Shown here in pieces: positions 33,401 to 42,544 of a stretch of DNA of 64,000 nt (position 1 is its first letter; every line of letters begins with the position of its first letter). The DNA lies in contig JAKAPU010000001.1 of assembly GCA_021806865.1 (NCBI GenBank), positions 17,264 to 81,263 on the forward strand, written 5' to 3'. Origin of the DNA: an archaeon. Its GTDB lineage: Archaea > Thermoproteota > Nitrososphaeria > Nitrososphaerales > CADDZS01. The position numbers were made by a program, and so were the translations under genes. The notes beneath the pieces are model-generated. The model had not been told where the DNA came from. It worked only from the letters and a program-made list of their open reading frames with translations, and did not search any database.

Positions 33401-33879
33401 GGATAAGCACTTGTGAAATCACAATCCCACGATGGACAACCGTAGTAATGGGACCACTGTTGAGTGAAAAAGGCTACATTGATTCCCTCGACGTATGTTG
33501 CATAAAGGAAATTCGCGATGTTTGGTTGATATCCATAAGCCACAAAGTGACTTGACGTATTAGCGGCATTTGCCCAATACGAATCGATAAAAACTAGCTT
33601 TGCGTCAATCGGCACTAGATAGTCCTGCACCCACTTAATCGCGGTGGTACGATTGTCAAAATTAGGATTAACTCCGAGATTGGTAAGAGTGACAGGCGCG
33701 CCGGAGAGTCCGACGCCGTACGTTTGAACCGATGCAAAACTCGTCGCTTGTTGATTTGTCTGCTGGTTCATGGTAGATGGTTGGAATTGAAACGAGGTCG
33801 ATAGCGACAGACTTAGCACAACCACTAGAATAGCCACCGCTGCTCTGCTGGGCGTCAATCCAACGGTGATTGATCTCAT
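30493..33879 (-). CDS. Giant glycosidase-like surface protein with Ser/Thr stalk (1128 aa)
   Basis: It starts with a signal peptide (RAAVAILVVVLSLSLSTSF). Residues about 50-480 look like a glycoside-hydrolase-type barrel, with NWIGFGEGTQGDSGF and YYLTEIGVGGSG as possible barrel strands with acidic residues. About 490-720 resembles a glutamine-amidotransferase-like fold (VRLLYFYHNPGSEAVLPELL ... FIQNGGGVVANDLG), as in beta-galactosidase trimerisation domains. A beta domain follows (YSVDGTPGKPVLIWVGNN). About 925-1070 is almost only Ser/Thr, and a C-terminal helix (about 1075-1100) anchors it. Many N-x-S/T sites suggest heavy glycosylation. The 45802 protein is a paralogue. No sorting motif is seen; the anchor is a plain helix. 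Confidence 0.75.
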   Translation of the reverse strand: MRSITVGLTPSRAAVAILVVVLSLSLSTSFQFQPSTMNQQTNQQATSFASVQTYGVGLSGAPVTLTNLGVNPNFDNRTTAIKWVQDYLVPIDAKLVFIDSYWANAANTSSHFVAYGYQPNIANFLYATYVEGINVAFFTQQWSHYYGCPSWDCDFTSAYPQALTANQSGAQLATGMGYKIVTPLFYDQYRTDIAQLYKWYGNYTNWIGFGEGTQGDSGFIGADCGCLPNSNFDNGSIDSYAHSQWFLQLVNSTGYYVGTNILSKIWQMFDSPSPVMYNTTQIYTEMNTYDNGVSACGVPSKCFDNWLNYNIAYTMYNLTQFIQSTYGRHMYYLTEIGVGGSGSVMSQIPNINWAYVMSSVTAGSWIIGCSPSPAPNSCYPANTWQNNAWGSADNTLKQANQTNFMTWNSFGISADNAGDLTPFDIGQQAIQDWPSSGSGQIVTFNDYSPYSNKGILNMTQQKYTQSFGTVLSRMVYDGGFFGTSKDAVRLLYFYHNPGSEAVLPELLAAGINVTLVSDSYSDQNYTYLGNLKQYNVIFGLPRNPTNGTNTSFMGRLESFIQNGGGVVANDLGIDINPTDSPSSYAYMQNILGFRISGAPTGTCTSDNIIVASSSLVKPYTSISLCPYWTGNNVAPLSNESSQVVVQTNTGAPVITYNNYGSGRGVDIEAFGSANNKLVQPYASPNSWFTLFINAVFFAAHKENMLPVIWTTTYGNQNWDKNLVYSVDGTPGKPVLIWVGNNDTSPSHFDIHLNAAFYGISSTGWIAINMQNMSVIAKNSSSDIHISAVVQGESWLPIYIFNDTLSSNLEPLYSTASIVSSSSSSSSSTYSLDGLTNSSGWLVLRSDSPPSTVSSSLTNTIPSYPNLSSLNQTKIGSYCSQVISSACTSWTTYGREGWYYDYADNLLYIHFEASDPIMLTIDTSGMVTSTTSSSTTSSTAESTTSTDTSGSVSSLSTTTTSKTTVSSSSTMTTSTSTDSQIAVSTTTTSTTSATVTNSLASKSVSVTTSNQSMSTTSIHQSSSIITSTDSASTEFTQPNTSTTSTTNGFSSTNTTSYGASENSVTTSNSSNIAVLFGFIPFLTSSSPTPFGMAIFVYEVGLVTSAPFILNRVAKSSKGRSVVNSHGWRW

Positions 33880-34476
33880 TCTAGACTTAACCTGTAAGCA
33901 GACAGAATTCGAATCTTGATTTCATATCGGGTTCCGATAGGATTGAAGAACCTTACACAAGTTTGCACTCTTCTGTGTCAGGCTCCGCGTTGGATGTTTT
34001 CCATTCAATTCCTGATTAACAATCGGTGCACTCTGCGACGATGGGCGACAAATAGTATAAAGCAATCGAACATGAAATCAATGGTGCATTCATTGAGCCC
34101 GCAGCTGATGAATCGCTCCAGTTGTCCTTATCCCGACGATATTTGTAAAGGCTCAATTGTTGTAATCCGGAGACCAGTTAAATCGAAATCATGAACAATA
34201 TCGTGCTTGCCATCGAATCCTTGAATAGACAGCGTCTGGCTCGCAAAATCAGAATAGATGAGATTAACAGTGGAGTATATTCATCGTGAAACTGTGCCAA
34301 TGAGATACTTAAATCAAATTGCGAACAAATACTTCAAAACAACGATGGGTCTGAATGCGAATAGCGGCAACAGAGTTATTGCTGGTTACGCATTATGAGA
34401 AGAAGACTTTGAATTTGTGTATGTATCTGCAACAGCGAATTGAGTGTACAGTCTTCATGTTCAACAATAGAAAATA
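33880..34476. other. 597-bp divergent intergenic region
   Basis: It separates the giant surface protein gene (minus) from a GT2 gene (plus). It is AT-rich. Short frames are present (a 92-codon one at 33916) but they have no family resemblance and no convincing start signal. Promoters for both flanking genes must lie here, but I cannot fix them. Confidence 0.4.
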
Positions 34477-35436
34477 ATGGATCGGACATTTGAGAAAACA
34501 TTGCTAACAGAACGAGATACCGAGAAAAGGCTACGAATTTCAGTCATTGTGGCGACCCTGGCAGCGAGGCCAGAGATTCTTTCGCAATGCATAGGAGGAG
34601 TCTTAGAGCAAAGCTACAAGCCAATTGAACTCATAATCGTCAATGACGGACCACATAACATCCTAACTGAGATTCTTGATTCGTTTTCATTTCCACGTGA
34701 AACCGCTATACGAGTTGTGAATAACACGCGTCGAATGGGACCTGCGGAGGCAAGGAACCAGGGGCTGGAAATCGCAAACGGCGATATTGTTGCCTTCATA
34801 GATGACGATGCAATCCCAGATGTTAACTGGCTAGTCTTTCTTGTTGAAGCGTACAAATCAAAGAAGGTGGGAGGGGTTTGTGGCAAGGTCTTATACCCTA
34901 ACAGCAAAGGTACGGAAGACGCACGTCGAATCACATGGTACTTTGATGTACTTTACGATCGATCGCCCGTCATTTGTAGTACTGACTTGATGAGGGGTGT
35001 GAATATGTCGTATAGAAGAGACGTGATACGACGGGCAGGAGGATTTCTAAGGTCCCTCGGTGTCTATTCCTTTTCAGAAGATGTAGAACTCAGTTTGAAG
35101 GTGAGAGACTTGGGTTATCTCTTGCTGTATCAGCCGCTGTCGGCAGTCATTCATTTTGATCTACCCTATGGAGGAGTCAAGCCTAATTTTTTGCCGCGTG
35201 CCTATTACTTTACTCGTAACCGAGTGTTGGTAATGTTAGAGCATCCGAGGTTCTTCAAATTGCCAAAGTCAATAGCAGGTTTCTTTTTGTTCAGTAGTAG
35301 AAAGGCTGTTAGAGATTGTGTTCGGAATAATGCTAAGGCGAAGGTAGTGTTAGCAATCGTGTTTGTGACTCGCGGCACACTGGAGGCTTTCGCGCTAAGT
35401 TTCAAGAGTAGGCTTCGTAGAAATCATCGAAGCTGA
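34477..35436 (+). CDS. GT2-family glycosyltransferase
   Basis: A 319-aa GT-A enzyme. Motifs: ISVIVATLAARPEILSQCIG, ELIIVNDGP, the nucleotide-metal site AFIDDDAIPDVNWL (D-x-D type), and the acceptor-side MRGVNMSYRRDVIRRAGGF with SEDVELSLKVRDLGY. A C-terminal amphipathic helix may bind the membrane. It is an inverting enzyme that adds a sugar to a lipid-linked or protein-bound glycan. It is followed 65 bp later by the sulfotransferase gene, on the same strand. Confidence 0.87.
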   Translation: MDRTFEKTLLTERDTEKRLRISVIVATLAARPEILSQCIGGVLEQSYKPIELIIVNDGPHNILTEILDSFSFPRETAIRVVNNTRRMGPAEARNQGLEIANGDIVAFIDDDAIPDVNWLVFLVEAYKSKKVGGVCGKVLYPNSKGTEDARRITWYFDVLYDRSPVICSTDLMRGVNMSYRRDVIRRAGGFLRSLGVYSFSEDVELSLKVRDLGYLLLYQPLSAVIHFDLPYGGVKPNFLPRAYYFTRNRVLVMLEHPRFFKLPKSIAGFFLFSSRKAVRDCVRNNAKAKVVLAIVFVTRGTLEAFALSFKSRLRRNHRS

Positions 35437-35501
35437 TATACAAGACACAAATAGTCACGGTGCGCAACCCCCATGCATAGAAAGAGAGGGCCTCAGAATT
35501 T

Positions 35502-36383
35502 TTGGCCGAAGGCGTCGTGATTACTGGGATGAGAAGGAGCGGCACCTCACTGACTGCAAATATTCTCAGAGGCATGGGGTTCGTATTTCACAACGACGCA
35601 AGGTCTGCAGATAACTTCAATGAGGAAGGATACTGGGAAAGCCGCAGATCTGAAATCCTGAATACAAAGTTGTTATCCTATCTCGGCGGAGACCAAGATA
35701 AGCCGGGTGGCACACCAAAGGGTTGGGAAAACGATAAGAAACTTCAAAAACTCTCGCATGAATGCGAGTCATTTGTTTCCGAACTCCAGAGCCATGAGCT
35801 GTGGGGATGGAAAGACACCCGCCTTTGCATTACTCTTCCCTTCTGGAAACGCTATCTTGGAAAAGACGTGAATTACTTGGTCTGCGTAAGAAATCCCCTA
35901 GAAGTTGCACGGTCGTGGCACAAAATGGATCGGAACATTGACATCGCTACTGCAACATCTTTATGGTTCACATTCACAGCAAATGCTCTAAAAAGTACTT
36001 TTGGAGAATCAACTCTTTTGATCTTTCATGAGGACTATTTCTCTCAACCAGAGGCACAGATTTCTAAGATAGCTAGTTTCATTGGCCGTAAATATGATCC
36101 AGCCGTTCTTTCTGTGGCGGCTCACAATCTGCGGCACCAAGAATCTTCTCCAAATGAGCTATTAATGCACCCTGACGTATCGGATTCTGTCAAGCTACTT
36201 TACTCTTCTCTTCTTCTCAGCAAGTCAGACAAACCCATCCTAAGAAGTCTGCAAGAACAGTTCAAGGACTATTCGAAGGGATTTTCCTCATGGAATCGCA
36301 GGGTAGTTCACCGTCTGAAATATTATGCTTCGTTTGGTGATGGGCGGATACTTACTAGAATACTAAAGGGCATTGTGACTTGA
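35502..36383 (+). CDS. PAPS-dependent sulfotransferase
   Basis: A 293-aa sulfotransferase. The 5'-phosphosulfate loop is VVITGMRRSGTSLTANILRG (residues 5-24), with the R-x-G-T-S form common to carbohydrate sulfotransferases. The 3'-phosphate motif is YLVCVRNPLEVARSW (R130, S138), and a C-terminal segment has the usual helices. It moves sulfate from PAPS to an acceptor hydroxyl, here most likely a sugar of the surface glycan. The start is TTG with GAGAGG ahead. An APS kinase gene that would make PAPS follows 12 bp later but is broken by two frameshifts. Confidence 0.87.
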   Translation: MAEGVVITGMRRSGTSLTANILRGMGFVFHNDARSADNFNEEGYWESRRSEILNTKLLSYLGGDQDKPGGTPKGWENDKKLQKLSHECESFVSELQSHELWGWKDTRLCITLPFWKRYLGKDVNYLVCVRNPLEVARSWHKMDRNIDIATATSLWFTFTANALKSTFGESTLLIFHEDYFSQPEAQISKIASFIGRKYDPAVLSVAAHNLRHQESSPNELLMHPDVSDSVKLLYSSLLLSKSDKPILRSLQEQFKDYSKGFSSWNRRVVHRLKYYASFGDGRILTRILKGIVT

Positions 36384-36395
36384 TGTGACGGAAGT

Positions 36396-36966
36396 TTGAC
36401 ACTAAATTCAAAAGACGAATCAGAATTGAGGCCAAAAGGCTTCACAATTTGGATGACGGGTTGCCCGCGTCGGGCAAGTCGACGCTTGCTAGTCTGCTCA
36501 AACAAAAATGTGAAATCGATTTCGGAAGATTTGTGGAAGTATTGGACGGAGATGAGGTACGCAAAGGACTTTCGAAGGATCTTGGATTATCAAAAGAAGA
36601 CCGAGAAGAACACGCGAGAAGAGTGTCCTATCTTGCGAAGGTTCTCTCAAGAAATGGTGTTATTTCGATAGTGGCGCAGATTTCACACTATAGAGCCTCA
36701 AGAACAATGGAAGAGAGCTTGTCGGAGCTGATCGATTCGTAGAGGTCTACGTCAAAGCCTCTCTGTCTACGTGTGAGAAAAGAGATCCAAAGGGACTCTA
36801 TGCAAGAGCCAGACGAGGCGAAATCAACGACATGACTGGCATTCAGGATCCTTATGAAGTACCAACACAGCCAGACATTATAATCGATACTGAGAATAAT
36901 ACCCCACAAGAGTGCATAAGCCTGCTTACTGACGAGCTTATGAAGAAAGGTTACTTACAACGATAG
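36396..36966 (+). pseudogene. cysC: Adenylylsulfate (APS) kinase, two frameshifts
   Basis: Three frames together make a complete APS kinase. The first reads LRPKGFTIWMTG. One base is missing in the P-loop (about 36464-36468), after which LPASGKSTLASLLKQK and VLDGDEVRKGLSKDLGLS follow. A second shift at about 36715-36725 is needed to reach VGADRFVEVYVKASLSTCE and LYARARRGEINDMTG, with VPTQPDIIIDT near the end; the stop is at 36964-36966. Both breaks are single-base losses. The enzyme would phosphorylate APS to PAPS for the neighbouring sulfotransferase. Sequence error is possible, as all other motifs are intact. Confidence 0.8.
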
Positions 36967-37035
36967 TGTGAAGCGATAACGGCGTTGAGCCGAGTGTGTA
37001 TTCCCTTTGCAATTCTGGAATAATCAGCAAATATG

Positions 37036-38208
37036 TCACTCTTGAGTAAACAAACGTTCCAACTGCTGCATCACAATTGGCCAAGAGAAATTGCGCAGTA
37101 CGTGCTCGCGAGCTTTGTCGCACATCTGGTAATATTCAGTTCTCGATTTAGACCACTCGTCGTAGACTCTTGCAATCATATTTGCAAATGCACTTGGGGA
37201 ATAATCAGCGACAATGAAACCTGTTTCCTCGTCAAGGACTGTTTGTCTGAAGCCACTTGCGCCAGAGACTATAACAGGCGTTCCACTTGCCTGAGCCTCC
37301 AAAGCCACCAAGCCAAAAGGTTCCTTCCTGCTCGGCAAAAGGACAACAGTGGATTCTCGGTAAAGCGAAGCCAACTCATCTTCCGTAACAAAGCCCTTGT
37401 ATTCAACACTTCTCTCCTTTTTGCTCCAATTACCGAGGTATGAACCAAGTTCTCCTCCGGGAGTTGCGATTACTAAATGCATGACAATCTCTTCGTGGTC
37501 TCTCTTCAGTATTGAATAGATCTCTGGAAGAAGATCTGCACCTTTGGTCTTTGTCAGAGCACCAACGAACAGAATAGTAAACTCCTTGTTCTTCGTTCCC
37601 GGACAAAATTTCGAGCATTCAACGCCATTTGGAATGTATAATACCGGACACCGCAACCTAGCCCTCAAATCTTCCGCTTCGTTGAGGTTGACACAGTGGA
37701 CCGCACCAAGAACTCTTAATTTCACGTACAGCACGAGTAGCGCGAGGTAATATGGAGGCAAAGCAAGATTCACATGGACTCCGACAATAACCCGCCTAGT
37801 GCCCGATAGAGTTGCAAGGAACAGTAACATTAGAAGTCGGGCAGCGTTCGTACGTACGGACATGATGTATACTCGATTACACCTATGAAAAACTTGAAAA
37901 ATGCCTGCTCCTAGAGGCACGAACTCCAAGTTTCGATTTACAAAATTGGCTAGTCTGTTCTTAAATGAAAGTCTTAACGAAACGAATCTTAGCTCTCTTC
38001 TGTGGATCTCTGGCAAGGTGTTCCCGAGAATAGAAAGACGGCGTCCTAGATCGTCTTCTGTTTTCACATACTTATGTAATTGATCTGGAAAGTATGCAAT
38101 GCTGGGATCGAATCCATCGGTCTTCAGTTGACTGCACACTTCGATTAGCCACTTTTCTGAGCCTCGAAATATAAGCAGGCTTGAACCATGCACAAAAGTT
38201 ATCTTCAT
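37036..38208 (-). CDS. GT4-family glycosyltransferase
   Basis: A 390-aa GT-B enzyme: ITFVHGSSLLIFRGSEKWLI at the N-terminus, LYIPNGVECSKFCPG in the linker, FTILFVGALTKTKGADLLPE, and the donor motif EPFGLVALEAQASGTPVIVS followed by GASGFRQTV. A hydrophobic segment near residues 125-165 (LLMLLFLATLS, PPYYLALLVLYV) may associate with the membrane. It diverges from the GT2 gene at 38283, with 74 bp between. Confidence 0.86.
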   Translation of the reverse strand: MKITFVHGSSLLIFRGSEKWLIEVCSQLKTDGFDPSIAYFPDQLHKYVKTEDDLGRRLSILGNTLPEIHRRELRFVSLRLSFKNRLANFVNRNLEFVPLGAGIFQVFHRCNRVYIMSVRTNAARLLMLLFLATLSGTRRVIVGVHVNLALPPYYLALLVLYVKLRVLGAVHCVNLNEAEDLRARLRCPVLYIPNGVECSKFCPGTKNKEFTILFVGALTKTKGADLLPEIYSILKRDHEEIVMHLVIATPGGELGSYLGNWSKKERSVEYKGFVTEDELASLYRESTVVLLPSRKEPFGLVALEAQASGTPVIVSGASGFRQTVLDEETGFIVADYSPSAFANMIARVYDEWSKSRTEYYQMCDKAREHVLRNFSWPIVMQQLERLFTQE

Positions 38209-38282
38209 TGGTGTATCATTTCCTTGACACCTAGCATATTTATCATGTAGGTTGTAGCAATTGAGACAACATAAAGCATTAC

Positions 38283-39059
38283 ATGTTTGTTTCGACCTCC
38301 GAATTCAAGATGCTACGATACAGTTTCTGTATGACTCATTACAATAATTCCGTCAGAATAAGGGAGTCACTCGATAGCATCCTGAACCAAATCGACGATA
38401 GTTTTGAGATAGTAATTGTTGATAGCTTCAGCAATGATGGTTCTGAAAAAGTACTCATGGAGTACGAAAAACAAGGGAAAATCCATCTGATCAAGGCCAA
38501 GACCAATAGAGGCAGAGCTAGGCAAATTGCATTTGAAAACTCCAAAGGCAAGTATATTCTTGCGCACTTTGATCTAGATGATGTGTTCAATCCCATCATA
38601 AATGACCTTCTGCAACTCTACCATAAACGCCTAGACGGAATGATGTTGAAGATCAATAATACGAAAAATGTTGGCTATTGGAATGGCAAGTTCTCTTGCC
38701 TAATAGCTCCTAGAACACTCATTGAAGAAATCGGAGGTTGGCCGAGCACGCAGTTTCGAGAGGATCTTTACATTTGGTACAAGGCACAACAAATTAGGAG
38801 GTATGCTTGGACGCAAGCAGAGTTGATTAGGTACACATTTAATGAGCATCGAGAACGCTCGGGCATTGTCGGCTGGAATAGTTACAGATTGGGAGAGTAT
38901 ATGGATGCTTACCGACTGGGCTTTCGGCCACGTCCGAGAAGGCGCTTGGATAGAATAGTCCAGCTTGTAGCTTATCTGTCAACATTTCCTCATCCCCCAA
39001 AACTGAGTCAGGACTTTGACTCCGAAGATTCTCAATATTTTGTTTCATTGCCAGAGTAA
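38283..39059 (+). CDS. GT2-family glycosyltransferase, tandem paralogue 1
   Basis: A 258-aa GT-A enzyme with FEIVIVDSFSNDGSEKVL, the family's NRGRARQIAFENSKGKYIL and metal site HFDLDDVFNP, then APRTLIEEIGGW. An ATG nine codons in (38310) is an alternative start that begins directly at LRYSFCMTHYN. It is closely related to the 42545 and 43620 genes: the stretch RGxxRQxAFExSxGxYI is shared. WPSTQFREDL replaces the WKDLQWGED of its relatives, so acceptor choice may differ. Confidence 0.85.
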   Translation: MFVSTSEFKMLRYSFCMTHYNNSVRIRESLDSILNQIDDSFEIVIVDSFSNDGSEKVLMEYEKQGKIHLIKAKTNRGRARQIAFENSKGKYILAHFDLDDVFNPIINDLLQLYHKRLDGMMLKINNTKNVGYWNGKFSCLIAPRTLIEEIGGWPSTQFREDLYIWYKAQQIRRYAWTQAELIRYTFNEHRERSGIVGWNSYRLGEYMDAYRLGFRPRPRRRLDRIVQLVAYLSTFPHPPKLSQDFDSEDSQYFVSLPE

Positions 39060-39250
39060 TGGAGACTCATTTTCATTTCAAACGGATTTCATCGACATTG
39101 ATTTACCAAAAGCTAGTCTGATACTGCGATTAAGTTAGGTGAGACTACACGACCTTCAGAAGGCAAAGAGGACTTGGGAGATTCGACATGCAATACCAAA
39201 CTAACAATAGACCTTACGTCAGAAAAAAGAAATATGTGACATTCTGAAGC

Positions 39251-40174
39251 ATGTTAAGAAATCGGGATGGCTCGAAGTTGCCAAACAGTCCCAGAATCTC
39301 AGTGATAATGCCAAATTTCAACAAGAGTTCCTACATAGGCGAAGCTATCGAAAGCGTTCTTACGCAGACTTATCAGGACTTTGAACTGATAATCATCGAT
39401 GATTGTTCGACCGATTCCTCTATACAAGTTATCGACACTTTTCGGAGAAGAGATTCTCGCATCCACCTGATTCGGCACCTAAGAAATCTAGGCGTTTCTA
39501 AAGCTAGAAACGATGGACTAGCCTACTCATCTGGAAGATTTGTTTCCTTCTTAGATTCTGACGATGTTTATGCTTCGACAAGACTCGACGCGCAGATGCG
39601 AATTCTGAGCGAAAGAGAAAAACCCGTAGTAGTCTATACAGATTGGTTCGAAATTGATAGTTCGGGGTATATCGTGGTGCCATTTCATGATGATGCTGAG
39701 CGATCAGAAGGAATGTGGTTTCCCTACTTTCTTGTTGGAACAACACCTACTGCAAGCATAATGTTTCCTAGAACGTGTTTGGACAAGGTCGGTCTGTTCG
39801 ACGAGTCGTTACATTCTAGCGAAGATGTAGACTTCTCGCTAAGACTAGCAAAGTCGTTTCCCTTTGCATACATCCCTCTTCCACTTTACGGTTATCGCGT
39901 TTATTCAGGTAATTTCGTGCGACGAGATTCTAGAGCAATGAACTTTCGTTGGAAGACAATTGTTCTTGAAAAGCATGTGTTAGGCGACCTCTCATCACTC
40001 GATTCCAGAACAAGAAAACTCGCCTATGATAAGCTCTTTGCGCGGTATCTGAGTTCAGGCCAATACACAAAACTACTTCGTGTTGGCATTACCAAACGAT
40101 ACGGACTATGGTCGCTTCTAGAAATGCCACTCAGGAGTCGATTCTTCAGGAAGCGAGTGCAGTTGACAATATGA
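39251..40174 (+). CDS. GT2-family glycosyltransferase
   Basis: A 307-aa GT-A enzyme with classic motifs ISVIMPNFNKSSYIGEAIES, ELIIIDDCSTDSSIQVID, the metal site FVSFLDSDDVYASTRL and the acceptor-side ESLHSSEDVDFSLRLAKSF. It probably adds a hexose to the glycan. It follows the tandem GT2 gene on the same strand after 191 bp, so it may have its own promoter. Confidence 0.87.
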   Translation: MLRNRDGSKLPNSPRISVIMPNFNKSSYIGEAIESVLTQTYQDFELIIIDDCSTDSSIQVIDTFRRRDSRIHLIRHLRNLGVSKARNDGLAYSSGRFVSFLDSDDVYASTRLDAQMRILSEREKPVVVYTDWFEIDSSGYIVVPFHDDAERSEGMWFPYFLVGTTPTASIMFPRTCLDKVGLFDESLHSSEDVDFSLRLAKSFPFAYIPLPLYGYRVYSGNFVRRDSRAMNFRWKTIVLEKHVLGDLSSLDSRTRKLAYDKLFARYLSSGQYTKLLRVGITKRYGLWSLLEMPLRSRFFRKRVQLTI

Positions 40175-40549
40175 TCACCTTCTTGCAAAGGCTGATCTTT
40201 GCTAAGTAGGTCCATTTGAATTTCACTAGTCAGATCTGCGAATTGCCAATCTGACGCATCAGAGTAGGCTATCAATTTCTCTTGGGAGATTGTTGACATC
40301 CTTGTCAGATCTGTAACTGGATCCGATATGGTGTAGTAATGCGACATTCATAGGGTGTTCTCATTTGAGGATCATTTTCAAGTAGTTCGCGAGAATCAAT
40401 GATGACATGTGATTCAGAGTACTTTTTGAGTGACTTAGTTATTCACAGCGGGGAACAGAAGATGCTCGTTGTTTGGACTTTGGATGAATGATGGATTAAA
40501 ATAGATATCCTAAAGTAAATCAGGTTGTTAGAGCTTCCAAGATACCAGA
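40175..40549. other. 375-bp intergenic region before the ABC exporter
   Basis: No gene is supported. A TATA-like TTAAAATAG near 40496, about 50 bp before the ATG at 40550, may be the promoter of the ABC transporter pair. A minus-strand frame reaching into the GT2 gene (40024-40347) lacks any family feature. Confidence 0.4.
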
Positions 40550-41605
40550 ATGCCGCAGGACATCCCAGCTGTGCAAGTGACAAACCTCGTAAAGCGTTAT
40601 AGTGGCAAAGCTGGAACACTTCTTGGCGGCTATCAGATTAAGGGCCTTATCTCTATGATTAGAGGTAATCAGGAACGCAATGTCACTGCTCTGGACGGAG
40701 TGAGCTTTTCAGTTTCACGCGGCCAAGTTTTTGGTTTACTTGGGCCAAACGGAGCCGGGAAGACAACTCTGATCAAGATTCTTTCGACCTTGATTCTCCC
40801 TGATTCAGGACAAGCACTGGTCGATGGAATAGACGTCGTAAAAAATCCAACTGCTTCCCTGAAAAGACTTCAATCGGTTCTCTCTGAATACGGAGGTTTC
40901 GAACGCAGATTGACCGGACGCCAAAACCTTGAATTCTTCGCTGCTTTGTATGGAATCCCGCGGAAGATCGCGAAGCCAAGGATAGATGAATTGCTCGAGT
41001 ATTTTCACATGAGCGAAAAAGCTGATCTGATGTTCCAAAAATATTCGACTGGGATGGCGCGCAGACTACTTGTATGCAGAGCTTTGGTGAGCGACGCATC
41101 TATAATTCTGTTTGACGAGCCGACAAATGGTCTTGACCCGGTCTCTGCTGCAGAGTTTCGAAAGCTTCTGACCCAAATTCTTGCAAAAGAAAGAGGCAAG
41201 ACAGTCTTTTTGTCGACTCACAATCTGTGGGAAGCCCAAGAAATCTGCGACACGATTGCAGTTCTCAGGAAAGGCAGAATTTCTGCCATGGGGTCTCCTT
41301 CGGAAATCAGATATGCTGTCGCGGACACTATTAACATTGTGCTTGGAGTTAGCCTGCCGTACAAGACAGAATTCCAAAAAATTGTGGACAAGGTTCGTCA
41401 GATCAATGGGATTTCGACGCTAGAAGTTGCAGAAACTGCCAATGATGATAATCTGATATTCTCTATAGAAGCTAACAGAGATTTGGACTACAACGGACTA
41501 TTCGGAACGTTGATTACTGCGGGAGCTAAGGTCTCTTCCATTGAAGCTTCTCAACCGAGCTTAGAAGAGGCATTCTTCAAGTTAACCAAAGAGGCTACCG
41601 TCTGA
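40550..41605 (+). CDS. ABC-2 type exporter ATP-binding protein
   Basis: A 351-aa ABC ATPase. Walker A is GLLGPNGAGKTTLIKIL (about 63-79), the signature loop is YSTGMARRLLVCRAL in place of LSGGQ, Walker B is IILFDEPTNGLDP, and the switch histidine is in VFLSTHNLWEAQE. Between the A-loop and the core is an extra stretch of about 20 residues (KAGTLLGGYQIKGLISMIRG). The C-terminus ends PSLEEAFFKLTKE, as in DrrA-type ATPases with a DUF4162 tail. It energises export with the permease encoded next, whose ATG overlaps its stop (TGATG). Glycan or lipid-linked glycan is a likely cargo from context. Confidence 0.9.
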   Translation: MPQDIPAVQVTNLVKRYSGKAGTLLGGYQIKGLISMIRGNQERNVTALDGVSFSVSRGQVFGLLGPNGAGKTTLIKILSTLILPDSGQALVDGIDVVKNPTASLKRLQSVLSEYGGFERRLTGRQNLEFFAALYGIPRKIAKPRIDELLEYFHMSEKADLMFQKYSTGMARRLLVCRALVSDASIILFDEPTNGLDPVSAAEFRKLLTQILAKERGKTVFLSTHNLWEAQEICDTIAVLRKGRISAMGSPSEIRYAVADTINIVLGVSLPYKTEFQKIVDKVRQINGISTLEVAETANDDNLIFSIEANRDLDYNGLFGTLITAGAKVSSIEASQPSLEEAFFKLTKEATV

Positions 41606-42417
41606 TGAACGTCCCCTTCATCGAGCCTCGAAAGATATGGGCTCTCACAAAACGCGACATCCACAATTGGACAAGTTACAAGAGTCAAATAATCACCACC
41701 ACTATTGGTGGAGTAGTTGGTGTCGCGACTTGGGGAGTCAACTCGACTTATGTCAACCGACCAGTTCCCGAATATGGTACAAATTATCTGTCTTTCCTGA
41801 TGGTAGGAATTCTGATAACTAATCTGATCATGCCCTTGAGCCAGGGTTTGCAGAGCCGGTTGAACCCTTGGACACTGGAGAACATTCTCATGACTGGAAT
41901 CCGCTCTACCACTCTTGTAATTGGAACTGCGGCATGGACTTACATCGTTTCAGTCCTGTTGTTCATTCCTGAACTCATTATAGCTTTTGCCGTCTTTCAT
42001 GTTTCCCTTGATATCAATGTTTTTTCACTTGTGCTTGCCATTATGATATCAAGTACGATCGTGTTTTCTCTCGCAATGATTTCTACCGGACTGAGAATTG
42101 TCACAAAAGTTAGCGATCCAGTGACTTATGCAATAACTCTTGCTGCTTCACTCCTTTCTGGGATGACCTTCCCTGTTGACCAGCTTAACCATTATCTCCC
42201 TGGACTTTCGACAGTTTCGTGGTTCTTGCCACAGACATGGATATATCACATCGTGAGACTTTCCGCTCTTGAAAATTCTTCAATCTTGTCTCCTGGTACG
42301 GGCGAAGCATTCGCGATTACGTTCTGTATCGGGATATTCCTTTTGTATTTCAGCGCGCAGATATTTCGCTGGGGTCTTCGAAGAGCGAAACGCGAAGCAA
42401 CACTCAGCTGGTACTGA
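41605..42417 (+). CDS. ABC-2 type exporter permease
   Basis: A 270-aa membrane protein with about six helices and the ABC-2 order: cytoplasmic N-terminus (PRKIWALTKRDIHNW), an NxxMPLSQGLQSRLNPWTLE coupling region, and the conserved LLSGMTFPVDQLNHYLPGLS loop, in which gating-helix residues precede a late proline. Start and stop are coupled to the ATPase gene. It forms the dimeric channel of an exporter for a polysaccharide, lipid or drug; the surrounding glycosyltransferases favour glycan export. Confidence 0.87.
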   Translation: MNVPFIEPRKIWALTKRDIHNWTSYKSQIITTTIGGVVGVATWGVNSTYVNRPVPEYGTNYLSFLMVGILITNLIMPLSQGLQSRLNPWTLENILMTGIRSTTLVIGTAAWTYIVSVLLFIPELIIAFAVFHVSLDINVFSLVLAIMISSTIVFSLAMISTGLRIVTKVSDPVTYAITLAASLLSGMTFPVDQLNHYLPGLSTVSWFLPQTWIYHIVRLSALENSSILSPGTGEAFAITFCIGIFLLYFSAQIFRWGLRRAKREATLSWY

Positions 42418-42544
42418 CAGATTGACGGGCCCAGTCTAATTCTGCCGGCAACGCATTTGAAATTCTATCGCGGTTGATTCAATCCTAGCACAAAGATTTC
42501 GACAATGAAAATACTGTCGTTCTACGAAAAGCGAATAGATTAGG

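Noticed and set aside
33916..34194. A 92-codon plus-strand frame in the large intergenic gap
   Set aside because: No conserved pattern, no start signal and no co-directional partner; likely chance in an otherwise empty gap.
40024..40347. A 107-codon minus-strand frame after the GT2 gene
   Set aside because: Half of it lies antisense to the GT2 gene and it has no recognisable feature.
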